Origin: Bosea sp. (in: a-proteobacteria)
GTDB lineage: Bacteria > Pseudomonadota > Alphaproteobacteria > Rhizobiales > Beijerinckiaceae
Assembly: GCA_023910605.1 (NCBI GenBank)
Contig: JAAVVV010000001.1
Location: forward strand, 186,001-250,000
Length of the DNA stretch: 64,000 nt
Direction of reading: 5' to 3'
Of this stretch, positions 8,404-16,989 are shown piece by piece. The notes under the pieces are model-generated. The model searched no databases. It was not told where the DNA came from and saw only the letters and a list, made by a program, of their open reading frames with translations. The first letter of the stretch is position 1, and every line of letters starts with the position of its first letter. Made by a program: the position numbers and the translations under genes.

Positions 8404-8580
8404 GCGCGCGGGAGATCGCTGTCGCCAGGCGCGGCGAGATCTGCCAGAAGGCCGGGCGGCTGATGCATGACCTGTCGCCCGTGGCCGGCGTGGACCTCGC
8501 GCTCCATGCCGGCGAGACGCCGGGGCTTGTTGGTGAGTGCGGCTGCGGCAAGTGCACGCTTGCCGCAGCCGCTCCTGATC
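8404..8580 (+). pseudogene. 5' fragment of an Opp/Dpp-type ABC ATPase
   Basis: The plus frame reads LSPVAGVDLALHAGETPGLV followed by GECGCGKCTL, which aligns with the start of OppF/DppF ATPases (VDGVDL...[17 protein letters not shown]). The Walker A Ser after Lys has become Cys, and the frame is lost after about 8565. The matching C-terminal half of such an ATPase lies 2.3 kb downstream at 10863-11355, so this is half of a gene broken by rearrangement. Confidence 0.65.
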
Positions 8581-8673
8581 CATGGCATCGGCGATGCGGC
8601 CAGCCGCCAGCGCCGGGCCCGCTGCGCCCTGAGCGCCAGCATGGCAGCGGCGTCAGGGCGCAGCTGGCCTGGT

Positions 8674-9714
8674 TCAGCGCGCAGCGCCCGCTTTCGTGGC
8701 GGCCTCGCCTGCCAGCGTCGAGGCGCGCGCCACCAGACTTCCCGGCAGGCGCAGATCATGCGGGCCGGGGTGAGGCTCGCGCGACTGCTTCGCCCGCACC
8801 ATGACGGCGTCGACGATGGCGGCGATCGGCTGCCGGACTGTCGTGAGCTGGTAGCGCGGCCATGATGCCATGGCGATGTCGTCGAAGCCCGCCACGGCCA
8901 CATCCTGCGGCACCGAAAGCCCGCATTGATCACGCAATGCGTCCATGCCGCCTGCGGCAAGGATGTCGTTGGCGAAGAACACGGCCTCGGGCCGGCTCGA
9001 CAGCGACAACTCCTGCGCGGCCTTCCAGCCCGCCGTGTAGCTGTATTCCCCTGCGCTCAGCGCATCCGTCAGGGTCATGCCGTGCTCGGCGATGCGGGTG
9101 ATGAAGGCGTCCCGCCGCTCGCGGGCGATCACGGTATGGGCAAGCCCCCCGACATAGGCGACCTTGCGCACGCCCAACTCATGAAAATGGTCGGCCACCG
9201 CGCGCGTTCCGGCCACGCTGTCGCAGGTGATCGAAGGCAGGTCGGTCTCCGCCGCCACGCGGTTCACGAGAATCAGGCGGCGCCCTTCGGCCGCCCACAG
9301 CAAGTCCTTCGCCGACAGCACCGTGGCGGAGATGACGATGAGCAGAGGCACATTGTAGAGCCTCAATGCGGCCAGCTGCTGCTTCACGTCGGCGCCCTGC
9401 GTGACATTGAACAGCAATGTCTGGAGACCCGCCTGTTGAAGCGACTGCGTCAGCCGCTCCAGAAGCGCGAAATAGAACGGGTTCCTGAGGTCCGAAATGA
9501 CGAGGCCCACCACATCGCGCTGGAGACCCGCAAGGCTGCGGCCCACCGGATGGGGGCTGTAGCCAAGGCGCTCCGCCGCCGCGATCACACGCGCGCGCAG
9601 CTGGGGTGAGATGGAGGCTCCCGGCGTGAAGGCGCGTGAAACCGCCGACTGGCTGACGCCGATCAACTCGGCAAGGTCGCGGGAGGTGAGGGGTGAGTCG
9701 CTCATGGCCGCCAT
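8674..9714 (-). CDS. LacI-family transcriptional regulator
   Basis: A 346-residue repressor. The N-terminal helix-turn-helix is SRDLAELIGVSQSAVSRAF, with the hinge RAFTPGASISPQLRARVIAAAERLGYSPHP, followed by a periplasmic-binding-protein-like sugar/effector domain (DVVGLVISDLRNPFYFALLE ... VAVAGFDDIAMASWPRY). An in-frame ATG at 9705 is a possible alternative start. A 15-bp palindrome lies 11 bases before the ATG at 9714, suggesting autoregulation and control of the divergent CoA-transferase gene. The effector cannot be read from sequence. Confidence 0.88.
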   Translation of the reverse strand: MAAMSDSPLTSRDLAELIGVSQSAVSRAFTPGASISPQLRARVIAAAERLGYSPHPVGRSLAGLQRDVVGLVISDLRNPFYFALLERLTQSLQQAGLQTLLFNVTQGADVKQQLAALRLYNVPLLIVISATVLSAKDLLWAAEGRRLILVNRVAAETDLPSITCDSVAGTRAVADHFHELGVRKVAYVGGLAHTVIARERRDAFITRIAEHGMTLTDALSAGEYSYTAGWKAAQELSLSSRPEAVFFANDILAAGGMDALRDQCGLSVPQDVAVAGFDDIAMASWPRYQLTTVRQPIAAIVDAVMVRAKQSREPHPGPHDLRLPGSLVARASTLAGEAATKAGAAR

Positions 9715-9725
9715 GAAACATAACG

Positions 9726-9740
9726 TGCATCATTGATGCA
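9726..9740. promoter_or_regulatory. palindrome, candidate LacI-family operator
   Basis: TGCATCA-T-TGATGCA is a perfect 15-base palindrome with one central base. It sits directly upstream of the regulator start and in the gap shared with the divergent CoA-transferase gene, where an autoregulatory operator would be expected. LacI-family operators are palindromes of about 14-20 bases; the sequence itself is not a known consensus to me. Confidence 0.5.
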
Positions 9741-9980
9741 ATAGTCCGCAGCGAGCTTTATGGTGCCAGACATGGGGGATTTCAGCTCATGTCACCCAAT
9801 AATGGTGTTGATATTGCAATGGAATTACTCCTGAAGGCTCGAAAATGAGTCGAAATCCTGAAGCGCGAGAAAAGAATCACGCGGCATGTTGCATCGGCAT
9901 TCATATCAATCTACGATCCTCGCAACTCGCAGATGTCCGGAGGTCCGGACGGACAAGACGAGACGGGAAGGAACAAGGGC

Positions 9981-10862
9981 ATGTCGGGCCGTGCGCTGCA
10001 TGGTATCCGCGTCGTTGACCTGTCTGAATCGGTGGCAGGGCAGTATTGTTCGCGGCTTTTTGCGGATTTCGGCGCTTCGGTCACGTTGATCGAGCCGCCT
10101 GGCGGTTCGGCAATGCGACGCAAAGGCCCGTTCTCGGCCACAACCGGGGCCTCGCTGACGTTTCTGCATCTCAATTCAGGCAAGTCTTCCGTTGTCCTTG
10201 GGGCGTCGTCTGCGGAGCTTCAGGCGCTTGCCGCCTCGGCCGATGTCGCGATCCTTCCGAACGCAGAGCGCAGCGCCCTGCCTTTTCCGGCCACGACCAT
10301 CACCGTCGACATCAGCGATTTCGGGCGCGAAGGGCCACGCGCAGGCTGGCGCGGCCCCGAGATCGTGATCCAGGCGCTGTCCGGCATGATGTTCAACAAT
10401 GGCGCTGACGGACGCGAGCCGCTTTACGGCTGCGGCGAGCGCTCTTCCTACGCCGCTGGAGTGGCCGCCTATATAGGAGCGTTGGCGGCGCTTCTGGCCC
10501 GAGGGGCGGACGGGCCCGGCCAGCATGTCGAGATTTCGGCTGCGGAGACCGCAGTCGCGATGGGCTTTCCCTTTCCCTTCCAGCACATCTACAGCGGCAC
10601 GCTCCGCCGCCGCGCCGACATCTCCAACCCTTGCGGGCAGGTCCTGTGCCGCGACGGCTGGGTGTGCATCTGGATCTACAATCATCGCTGGACGCGATTT
10701 TGCGAGACGGTGGGCATCGGGCACCTGATCGACGACGAGCGCTTCACCGATCCCGTGATCCGCCGCCGCAACTGGGCCGCGCTCTTCGCGATCATCCAGG
10801 CGCGTCTTGCCGGCGAGGATGCCGAGGCGCTGGTCGACACGCTGCAGCGCGCCGACATCATC
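9981..10862 (+). pseudogene. CaiB/BaiF-type CoA-transferase, truncated at its C-terminus
   Basis: About 294 residues of a class III CoA-transferase: RALHGIRVVDLSESVAGQYC, LFADFGASVTLIEPPGG and LNSGKSSVVL at the N-terminus, and GPGQHVEISAAETAVAM in the middle. Family members are usually near 400 residues. At about 10858-10862 similarity ends and the frame enters sequence that belongs, in another frame, to an ABC ATPase; the extra codons to 10982 are therefore not native. The ATG at 9981 has AAGGA nine bases upstream. The loss of about 100 C-terminal residues should inactivate it. Confidence 0.75.
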
Positions 10863-11355
10863 CTTCATCGTCGCCGACGAGCCTGTCTCCGCGCTCGACG
10901 TCTCGGTGCAGGCCCAGGTCATCAACCTCTTGCAGGACCTGCAGGAAAGCCGGGGGCTCACCTATCTGTTCATCGCTCATGACCTCGCTGTGGTGCGGCA
11001 CATCGCCACCAGCGTGGCCGTGATGTATCTGGGCCGCATCGTCGAAATGGGCCCCAAGCACGAGATCTATGCGACGCCGCATCACCCCTACACGCAGGCG
11101 CTGCTCTCGGCCGCGCCCAACCCGGACCCGGACGCGCCCCGCCGCCAGATCGTGCTGCGCGGCGATGTGCCGAGCCCCAGCAACGTGCCGCGCGGCTGCG
11201 CCTTCAACAGCCGCTGCCCGATGGCCACCGCGCGCTGCCGGGAGGAACGTCCCGAACTCAGGGCGGTGGGCGCACGCCATGCGGCGGCCTGCCACCATGC
11301 CGGGCCCAATCCGATCCGCCTTGGCGAAGCATCGGGCATGACGGCCCTTGCCTGA
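10863..11355 (+). pseudogene. 3' fragment of an Opp/Dpp-type ABC ATPase
   Basis: The frame holds [20 protein letters not shown] (Walker B and D-loop), [13 protein letters not shown] (H-loop), [17 protein letters not shown] and the C-terminal cysteine-containing oligopeptide-transporter tail [11 protein letters not shown]. It starts abruptly just before Walker B and has no Walker A or signature motif. It is the natural second half of the fragment at 8404-8580; the LacI regulator and CoA-transferase now lie between them. It cannot encode a working ATPase. Confidence 0.85.
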
Positions 11356-11398
11356 AGAGCGGCGGGACTGCTGGCGCGGGCCCTGACCCCGCATCGGC

Positions 11399-11427
11399 TT
11401 CAGCCAGGGCTACAGGGCCTGGCTGAA
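11399..11427. terminator. inverted repeat between convergent genes
   Basis: TTCAGCCAGG (11399-11408) and CCTGGCTGAA (11418-11427) form a perfect 10-bp stem with a 9-base loop. It lies 44 bases after the ATPase fragment stop and before the convergent MarR gene, where a terminator would be expected, but no T-run follows on either strand. Confidence 0.4.
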
Positions 11428-11499
11428 GGAAGGCCGCACCGCCCGCCAGCGCCCGCCCGCCAGCGCCCGCCCTGGCGATGCGGTCGGAGATCCGCACCC

Positions 11500-12051
11500 T
11501 CATCGACCATCCCATGGAGACGGGCCTGCGCCATCAGGCGGCAAAGGGTGGGCGAGCATGTGCTGTCCGACGCGGCGCATGAAATCGCCCAGCGTGGCGC
11601 ATTCCTCCGCCGAAAGCGCCGCCATCATGTTCTCGATCACCTGCACCTGCACCTTGAGGGCGCGCAAGGTGAGGATCCGTCCTTCGGGGCTCAGGTTGAG
11701 CCGGCGCACACGCCTGTCGTCGCGGTCAGGCACGCGCCGAACCAGCCCGCGCCGCTCCAGCTCGGGCAGGAGCATCGACAGGTTGGAGCGGCCCACGAGC
11801 AGGCGGTTGGCCAGCTCCTGCTGGGTGAGGCCTGGAAACCGGTAGACATTGGCGAGAATGTCGTAGTGCGGCAGCTTGAGCGACAAAGGCACAAGGCCTG
11901 CCGCCATCGCCTTCTCGACGAGCAGATGCACATTCGCCACAGCGATCCAGTTGCGGAAGCGCGGCAGGTCCCAGGGCATCTGGCCCGACTGTCCGGACTG
12001 CTCCGCATCCTGGCCGCTCAAGGTCGCATTCCCGTTCGATCGATCTTGCAT
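11500..12051 (-). CDS. MarR-family transcriptional regulator
   Basis: A 183-residue winged-helix protein. The core reads LTQQELANRLLVGRSNLSMLLPELERRGLVRR (recognition helix) and VPDRDDRRVRRLNLSPEGR (wing). A longer frame starts at 12090, but its first codons would consist of the palindromic operator array, so I place the start at the ATG at 12051; neither start has a clear ribosome binding site. MarR proteins usually repress a neighbouring divergent gene and respond to small aromatic ligands. The divergent gene here is a broken alpha/beta hydrolase. Confidence 0.85.
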   Translation of the reverse strand: MQDRSNGNATLSGQDAEQSGQSGQMPWDLPRFRNWIAVANVHLLVEKAMAAGLVPLSLKLPHYDILANVYRFPGLTQQELANRLLVGRSNLSMLLPELERRGLVRRVPDRDDRRVRRLNLSPEGRILTLRALKVQVQVIENMMAALSAEECATLGDFMRRVGQHMLAHPLPPDGAGPSPWDGR

Positions 12052-12054
12052 TCT

Positions 12055-12108
12055 GTTCAATCTTGAACGATATAGTTCAACATTGAACATTCCTGTTCAT
12101 GGTTGAAC
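12055..12108. promoter_or_regulatory. three 14-bp palindromes at 20-bp spacing, MarR operator array
   Basis: GTTCAA-TC-TTGAAC (12055-12068), GTTCAA-CA-TTGAAC (12075-12088) and GTTCAT-GG-TTGAAC (12095-12108) repeat with exactly 20 bases from start to start, about two helical turns, so all sites face the same side of the DNA. They lie directly upstream of, or overlapping, the MarR gene start and between it and the divergent hydrolase remnant. This is strong evidence for cooperative autorepression by a dimer. Confidence 0.8.
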
Positions 12109-12199
12109 GATTGGACCCGAGAATGGCACAGCCCGGTTTGAAGGTCACCCGCCAACTCGTGCGCTACAGGCGTCGCATGCCCGGACAGGGCCATGGCAT

Positions 12200-12600
12200 G
12201 GCGTCATCGGCCATTCCTTCGGCGGCGCCATCGCTCCGGCCCTGATTGGCGGGCTGGTGGAAGGCCAGCCTCCGGTTCCCGTCAAGCGGCTGGCGCTGAT
12301 CGCCGCTCCGCATTCGATGCCCCGGCTCCTTCATCGCTTTGGCCGGACTATCGGCCTGAATGCGCGCAGCCAGAGCTGGTTCGACGCCCATGTGAAGCGC
12401 TTGGCCGGGCGCGAGCGCCAGCTTCGAGAGCGCGGACGTGCCGCGCCAGACCCGCGTGCCCACGCTCGTGCTCCACGCGCACAATGACAGGGAAGCGCCC
12501 TTCTCCTGTGCCGAGGCTCTCGCGGCCTCGGGCGGCGACGTCACGCTGAAGGCCCTGCCGGGGCCTGGCCATCGCGGGCGACATCCTGGCTCGCCGCTGT
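12200..12600 (+). pseudogene. alpha/beta hydrolase, frameshifted and N-truncated
   Basis: The first frame holds VIGHSFGGAIAPALIGG, the G-x-S-x-G nucleophile elbow (Ser in GHSFG), and continues through VKRLALIAAPHS to FDAHVKRLAGRE near 12417. A second frame continues with RQTRVPTLVLHAHNDREAPF (the Asp region) and LKALPGPGHRG (the catalytic His). A frameshift near 12418-12437 separates them, and the part before the elbow is missing or out of frame. It was probably the target of the adjacent MarR regulator. Confidence 0.65.
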
Positions 12601-12686
12601 CTGGGGGGGAGGGGGGAGAAGCGTCCGGGCCTTCAGGGGCGCGAAGCGAGATTGCCGCGCGCCGTTGTTCCGGGCCGGATAGCCAT

Positions 12687-13814
12687 TCACTCCGCCGCTG
12701 TGAGCACGCCCCGGCGCACCTGGTCCTCCTCGATGGATTCGAACAGGGCGCGGAAATTGCCTTCCCCGAAGCCTTCGTCGCCCTTGCGCTGGATGAACTC
12801 GAAGAAGATCGGCCCGAGCACTGTTCCGGAAAAGATCTGCAGCAGCACCTTGCTCATCCGGCCCTCCTTTTCGCCAAGGGCCACGGCGCCCTCGCCATCG
12901 ATCAGGATGCCATTGGCCTTGAGCCGGTCCAGCGGCTCGCCATGGTTCGGCACGCGCTGCTCGATCTTCTCGTAATAGGTGGCCGGCGGCGATGGCATGA
13001 AGGGCAGGCCTCGCGCCCGGAGCGCTTCCACAGAGGCGTAGATGTCGCGCGAGCCCATGGCGACATGCTGAATGCCCTCGCCCTTGTACTGGCGCAGGTA
13101 TTCCTCGATCTGGCTCCTGTCGTCGAGGCTCTCGTTGATCGGGATGCGGATCTTGCCGCAGGGCGAGGTCAGCGCCCGGCTGATGAGCCCGGTGAGCTTG
13201 CCCTCGATGTTGAAGAAGCGGATTTCGCGGAAGTTGAACAGCTTCTCGTAAAAGCCGGCCCAGTGATCCATGCGCCCGCGCTGCACATTATGGGTGAGGT
13301 GGTCGAGATAAAACAGGCCGGCCGGCTCTGGCCTTGGGTCGCGCTCCCCGATCCAGACGAAGTCCACATCCCAGATCGAGCCCTTCTCGCCATAGCGGTC
13401 GACGAAATAGAGCAGCGAGCCGCCGATCCCCTTCACGGCCGGAATGTTCAGCTCCATCGGGCCGACCTTGCCCTCGAACGGCTCGGCCCCCAGAGCGATG
13501 GCGCGGTCATAGGCATGTCTGGCGTCCACCACACGGAAGGCCATGGCGCAGGCGCACGGACCATGTTCGGCGGCGAAGCGCTGAGCGAAGCTGTCAGGCT
13601 CGGCATTGACCACGAAGTTGACGTCGCCCTGGCGGTAGAGCGTGACGTTCTTGGAGCGGTGACGGGCGACAGGCGTGAAGCCCATCGTCTCCAGCAGCGC
13701 CTTGAGGGTCTCGGGCTCGGGATGGGCGAATTCGACGAACTCGAACCCGTCGGTTCCCATCGGATTGGCCGGGGATATCGCGGGCGGGGCGGTGTCGTGC
13801 GGAAAGGGTCCCAT
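12687..13814 (-). CDS. hpd: 4-hydroxyphenylpyruvate dioxygenase
   Basis: A 375-residue non-haem Fe(II) enzyme that converts 4-hydroxyphenylpyruvate to homogentisate in tyrosine breakdown. The iron ligands are visible: His172 (YLDHLTHN), His250 (GIQHVAM) and Glu339 (IFFEFIQR). The N-terminal vicinal-oxygen-chelate domain is [12 protein letters not shown] onward. The ATG at 13814 has AAGGAG six bases upstream; the longer frame is not needed. The divergent Lrp/AsnC-type gene 158 bases away is the likely regulator. Confidence 0.95.
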   Translation of the reverse strand: MGPFPHDTAPPAISPANPMGTDGFEFVEFAHPEPETLKALLETMGFTPVARHRSKNVTLYRQGDVNFVVNAEPDSFAQRFAAEHGPCACAMAFRVVDARHAYDRAIALGAEPFEGKVGPMELNIPAVKGIGGSLLYFVDRYGEKGSIWDVDFVWIGERDPRPEPAGLFYLDHLTHNVQRGRMDHWAGFYEKLFNFREIRFFNIEGKLTGLISRALTSPCGKIRIPINESLDDRSQIEEYLRQYKGEGIQHVAMGSRDIYASVEALRARGLPFMPSPPATYYEKIEQRVPNHGEPLDRLKANGILIDGEGAVALGEKEGRMSKVLLQIFSGTVLGPIFFEFIQRKGDEGFGEGNFRALFESIEEDQVRRGVLTAAE

Positions 13815-13972
13815 GGCATGCTCCTTGTGCGCCCAGGTCATGCCGGGCGGCTGCGTCGCGCCGGTCGCGCGCACTGACGCGTCAAGTCTATCGCATCAGG
13901 CGCGCATGGAGCGTGCAAACTACGTCTGTCATCTTCCTTGTATGCTCGATCCGTGCATATATTGAGGCCATC

Positions 13973-14467
13973 ATGCGCGGATCGATCGAGCTCGACGGAT
14001 TGGACTGGAAGCTCCTGGCCAGCCTTCAGGACGATGGCTCGCGCACCAACGCCGCGCTCGCCGAGGAGATCGGCCTTTCCGCCAGCCAGGTTTCGCGCCG
14101 ACGCCAGAGGCTGGAGGAGCAGGGCGTGATCCAGGGCTACAGGGCCCTGATCGCACCGGTCACCGTCGGCCTGATGGTGACCGTCTTCATCCATGTCGCC
14201 CTTGACACGCATTCGCGCGACAATGCGCGCCGCTTCCGCGATCTCGTGCGCGCCACGCCGTCCGTGCTCGAGGCTCATGCGCTGACGGGCGAGGCGGATT
14301 ATCTGATCAAGCTGGCGGTGGGCGACCTCAAGGAGCTTTCGGCGCTGGTGAATGAGGTTTTCCTTCCCCATGAAAGCGTGGCGCGGGTGCGCTCCGAGAT
14401 CGTGCTCGAGACGCTCAAGGAAACCTCGGGCCTGCCCCTGCCGGCATCTGCCCTGCCGCGCCGCTGA
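13973..14467 (+). CDS. Lrp/AsnC-family regulator, divergent from hpd
   Basis: A 164-residue protein with an N-terminal helix-turn-helix (LDWKLLASLQDDGSRTNAAL, then SASQVSRRRQRLEEQGVI) and a C-terminal RAM domain (HALTGEADYLIKLAVGDL). Its position opposite hpd suggests it senses tyrosine or another aromatic amino acid and controls hpd; that role is inferred from position only. The start codon ATG at 13973 opens MRGSIELDGLD, which matches the family N-terminus. Confidence 0.88.
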   Translation: MRGSIELDGLDWKLLASLQDDGSRTNAALAEEIGLSASQVSRRRQRLEEQGVIQGYRALIAPVTVGLMVTVFIHVALDTHSRDNARRFRDLVRATPSVLEAHALTGEADYLIKLAVGDLKELSALVNEVFLPHESVARVRSEIVLETLKETSGLPLPASALPRR

Positions 14468-14551
14468 GCGGCGCGCATTCGGCGCTTGGCCTTGCGCAGG
14501 CCCATGCCTATGACATGGCGGACAATGGACATGGCAGCGAAGGAGCGGGAC

Positions 14552-15202
14552 ATGATCCGCCAGACCCAGGCCCAGAGCACGGCGCGCGACCTCTTCAAAC
14601 TGGCGCGCATCGTCCCGGTCGTGAGCGGCGACGATCCCGATGCCGGTGTGGCGTTGGCCCGCGCGCTGGTCGCCGGCGGCCTGCCGCTGGTCGAAATGAC
14701 CTTGCGCAGCCCCAATGCGCTGGCCGTGATCCGGGCCATAGCGCAGAACGTGCCCGAGGCGGTGCTGGGCGTTGGGACCGTGCTGGAAGCGGCGCAGGTG
14801 CATGCCGCGCTGGATGCAGGCGCGCGCTTTCTGGTGAGCCCGGGCATGACCTCCGAACTGGCCCCCGCCGCGGCCCAGTCGCCCGTTCCGTTCCTGCCGG
14901 GCATCGCCACCATCTCCGAAGCCATGCGGCTGCGCGAGCTTGGCTTTTCCACTCTCAAGTTCTTTCCCGCGGAAAGTTCGGGCGGCGTCGCCGCGCTCAG
15001 GGCCTTCCAGCCCGTGCTGCCTGATCTCGCCTTCTGCCCGACGGGCGGAATCGACGCCGCGCGCGCTCCGGGCTATCTCGCGCTGGCCAATGTTGCAGGC
15101 CTGGGCGGCTCGTGGATCGCGCCGGCTGGCCTGATCGCCAAGGGTGACTTTGCCGCCATCACAGCACTGGCGCATGACGCGGCACAACTCTTCAAGCACT
15201 GA
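14552..15202 (+). CDS. eda: KDPG/KHG aldolase
   Basis: A 216-residue class I aldolase of the Entner-Doudoroff pathway that cleaves 2-keto-3-deoxy-6-phosphogluconate to pyruvate and glyceraldehyde-3-phosphate. Glu48 (VEMTLRSP) and the Schiff-base Lys136 (STLKFFPAE) are in the expected places, along with FLVSPGMT and CPTGGI. AAGGAG six bases before the ATG at 14552 decides the start over several upstream ATGs. Edd or sugar transport genes are not adjacent. Confidence 0.92.
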   Translation: MIRQTQAQSTARDLFKLARIVPVVSGDDPDAGVALARALVAGGLPLVEMTLRSPNALAVIRAIAQNVPEAVLGVGTVLEAAQVHAALDAGARFLVSPGMTSELAPAAAQSPVPFLPGIATISEAMRLRELGFSTLKFFPAESSGGVAALRAFQPVLPDLAFCPTGGIDAARAPGYLALANVAGLGGSWIAPAGLIAKGDFAAITALAHDAAQLFKH

Positions 15203-15327
15203 TTGAAGTGCGGGCTATAGAAGAACGCCGCCGGACACCACATTTATTTCAAAACATCACTGGCAAGTGTGACCATAACGCTTACATCCCGGCGAGGGCG
15301 CCGGATGGCGCGCCCCTGGAGGGTGAC

Positions 15328-16290
15328 ATGTTCGACGCGAAGTCGTTACTCAACGCGCTTGTGAGCGCTGGCTCGCAAATGGCGCAGAAGGCGGCGCAGC
15401 CGACCCAGCCCGGAAAGGCCGGCGGCGTTGGCGGGCTTCTGGGCTCCGTTCTGGGCCAGATCTCGCAGGTCAGTCAGGGCGCTGCGGGAACTGCTCCCAC
15501 GGCGGGCGGCGGCCATGGCGGCATTGTCGGCTCGGTGCTGGGCAAGCTTCAGCAGGGCGCGCAAGGGGCGGCGCAGCAGGCCGGCGGCATGGCCGGTCAG
15601 GCAGGTCAGGCCGCCACCGGCGCGTTCGACAAGCTGCAGGGGCGTCTCGCCGGCACGCAGGCGGGCGATCTGCTCAACCGGGCGCGCGAGTTGGCCGGCC
15701 AGAACCAGATGGCGACGGGCGCGGCCCTGGGCGGCCTGGCAGCACTGGTGCTCGGCTCCAAGACCGGCCGCTCGGTCGTGGGATCGGCGGCGGCCATGGG
15801 CGGCCTCGCGCTCATCGGCGGCCTCGCCTACAAGGCCTACCAGAACCATCAGGCCGGACAGCCCGTGCCTGGCCAGGCTCAGGCTGCCGCCTTGCCGGCG
15901 CCGGCTGGCTCCGGCTTCGAGCCCGAGGCCGCCAGCAACGAGACAGCGATCCTGCTCATCCGCGCGATGATCGCCGCGGCTGCATCCGATGGCCTGATCG
16001 ATGCCACCGAGCGTCAGGCCATCGTGGGCGGGCTCGCGGAAGCCGGCTTCGATCCGGAAGGCAATGCCTGGCTGGAGCATGAGATGGCCAATCCGGCCAG
16101 GCTCGCGGATCTGGCGGCTGGCGCGGCCACGCCCGAACTGGCGGCGCAAGTCTACACCGCGGCCCGTCTCGCCATAGAGCCCGACACCCAGCCGGAAGCC
16201 GATTTCCTGGCCGGCCTTGGCCAGTCCCTGGGGCTCGACCCCGGCCTTGTCGGCCAGATCGACCTCGCCGCGGCAAGCGTCAAGGCCTGA
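15328..16290 (+). CDS. DUF533 (YebE/TerB-like) protein
   Basis: A 320-residue protein. The first half is rich in Gly, Ala and Gln (GGLLGSVLGQISQVSQGA, AGQAGQAATGAFDKLQGRLA) and contains one hydrophobic segment near residues 150-175 (AALGGLAALVLGSKTGRS). The C-terminal domain (ETAILLIRAMIAAAASDGLI, then QAIVGGL) is the TerB-like helical fold of DUF533. The start ATG at 15328 follows GGAGGGTGAC. These proteins are probably inner-membrane-associated; the function is not known. A strong terminator follows. Confidence 0.85.
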   Translation: MFDAKSLLNALVSAGSQMAQKAAQPTQPGKAGGVGGLLGSVLGQISQVSQGAAGTAPTAGGGHGGIVGSVLGKLQQGAQGAAQQAGGMAGQAGQAATGAFDKLQGRLAGTQAGDLLNRARELAGQNQMATGAALGGLAALVLGSKTGRSVVGSAAAMGGLALIGGLAYKAYQNHQAGQPVPGQAQAAALPAPAGSGFEPEAASNETAILLIRAMIAAAASDGLIDATERQAIVGGLAEAGFDPEGNAWLEHEMANPARLADLAAGAATPELAAQVYTAARLAIEPDTQPEADFLAGLGQSLGLDPGLVGQIDLAAASVKA

Positions 16291-16370
16291 ACCTTCACGC
16301 CTGAGCAATGCCGACCCCGCCATGCGGTGGACGCGGTTGCGTCCGCAGCCGAACGGCGACACTAATGACC

Positions 16371-16400
16371 AGCCTCGCCTGTCCGGGCGGGGCTCTTTTT
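16371..16400 (+). terminator. Rho-independent terminator after the DUF533 gene
   Basis: AGCCTCGCC (16371-16379) pairs with GGCGGGGCT (16386-16394) through one G-U wobble and a 6-base loop, followed by CTTTTT. It ends two bases before the ATG of the next gene at 16402, which is unusually tight. Confidence 0.8.
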
Positions 16401-16401
16401 C

Positions 16402-16989
16402 ATGATGCCCTTGCCGGATAGCCCCGCTCGCGTGGACAAGTCCTCTGAACGCCGCCTCTTCGACTGGAGCTTCTGGCTTATCGCCGGGCTGACGGTGGCT
16501 TCGGTGGCCGTGGTGTGGCGCCGTGACGGCGTCGGCGTCGTCCGGCACATCTTCACGGAGGATCTGTGGCTCTTCGTCGAGATCGTGCCGAAGGTTATCG
16601 CGGGCACATTGATCGGCGAACTCGTGCGCAGACTGGTTCCGCGGGAAGTCATCGTGCGCTGGCTCGGCGAGGGCTCCGGGCTCAAGGGCCTCGCCATCGC
16701 CTCCTTCATCGGCTTTCTGTTTCCCGCCGGTCCGTTCACTGTGTTTCCGCTCGCGGCCGCGCTGCTGGTGATCGGCGCCGACCGTGGTGCGGCCGTCGCC
16801 TTCATCACGGGCTGGCTCCTGATCGGTCTCAATCGGATGCTGATCTGGGAACTGCCCTTCTTCGGCGGAGATGTGGTCTTCCTGCGCATGGCGCTGTGCT
16901 GGTGGATGCCGCTCGCGGCCGGGCTCATGGCGCGCTGGCTGCCAGTCTCCCCCGGCAAGGGCTCGGACGGTGCAAGGCAGGGCCCGTGA
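16402..16989 (+). CDS. permease half A (DUF318/ArsP-like)
   Basis: A 195-residue membrane protein with about five hydrophobic segments. VPKVIAGTLIGELVRRLVP, WLGEGSGLKGLAIASFIGFL and FITGWLLIGLNRMLIWELPF resemble predicted permeases of the DUF318 family (ArsP and relatives). It is homologous to the next gene, so the pair equals one duplicated permease split in two. The ATG at 16402 lies directly after a terminator and has no ribosome binding site; a GTG at about 16432 is a possible alternative. Substrate unknown. Confidence 0.75.
   Translation: MMPLPDSPARVDKSSERRLFDWSFWLIAGLTVASVAVVWRRDGVGVVRHIFTEDLWLFVEIVPKVIAGTLIGELVRRLVPREVIVRWLGEGSGLKGLAIASFIGFLFPAGPFTVFPLAAALLVIGADRGAAVAFITGWLLIGLNRMLIWELPFFGGDVVFLRMALCWWMPLAAGLMARWLPVSPGKGSDGARQGP

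Noticed and set aside
12438..13877. A 479-codon plus-strand frame opposite hpd.
   Set aside because: Only its first 50 codons are real (hydrolase remnant). The rest is the antisense shadow of hpd, common in high-G+C DNA.
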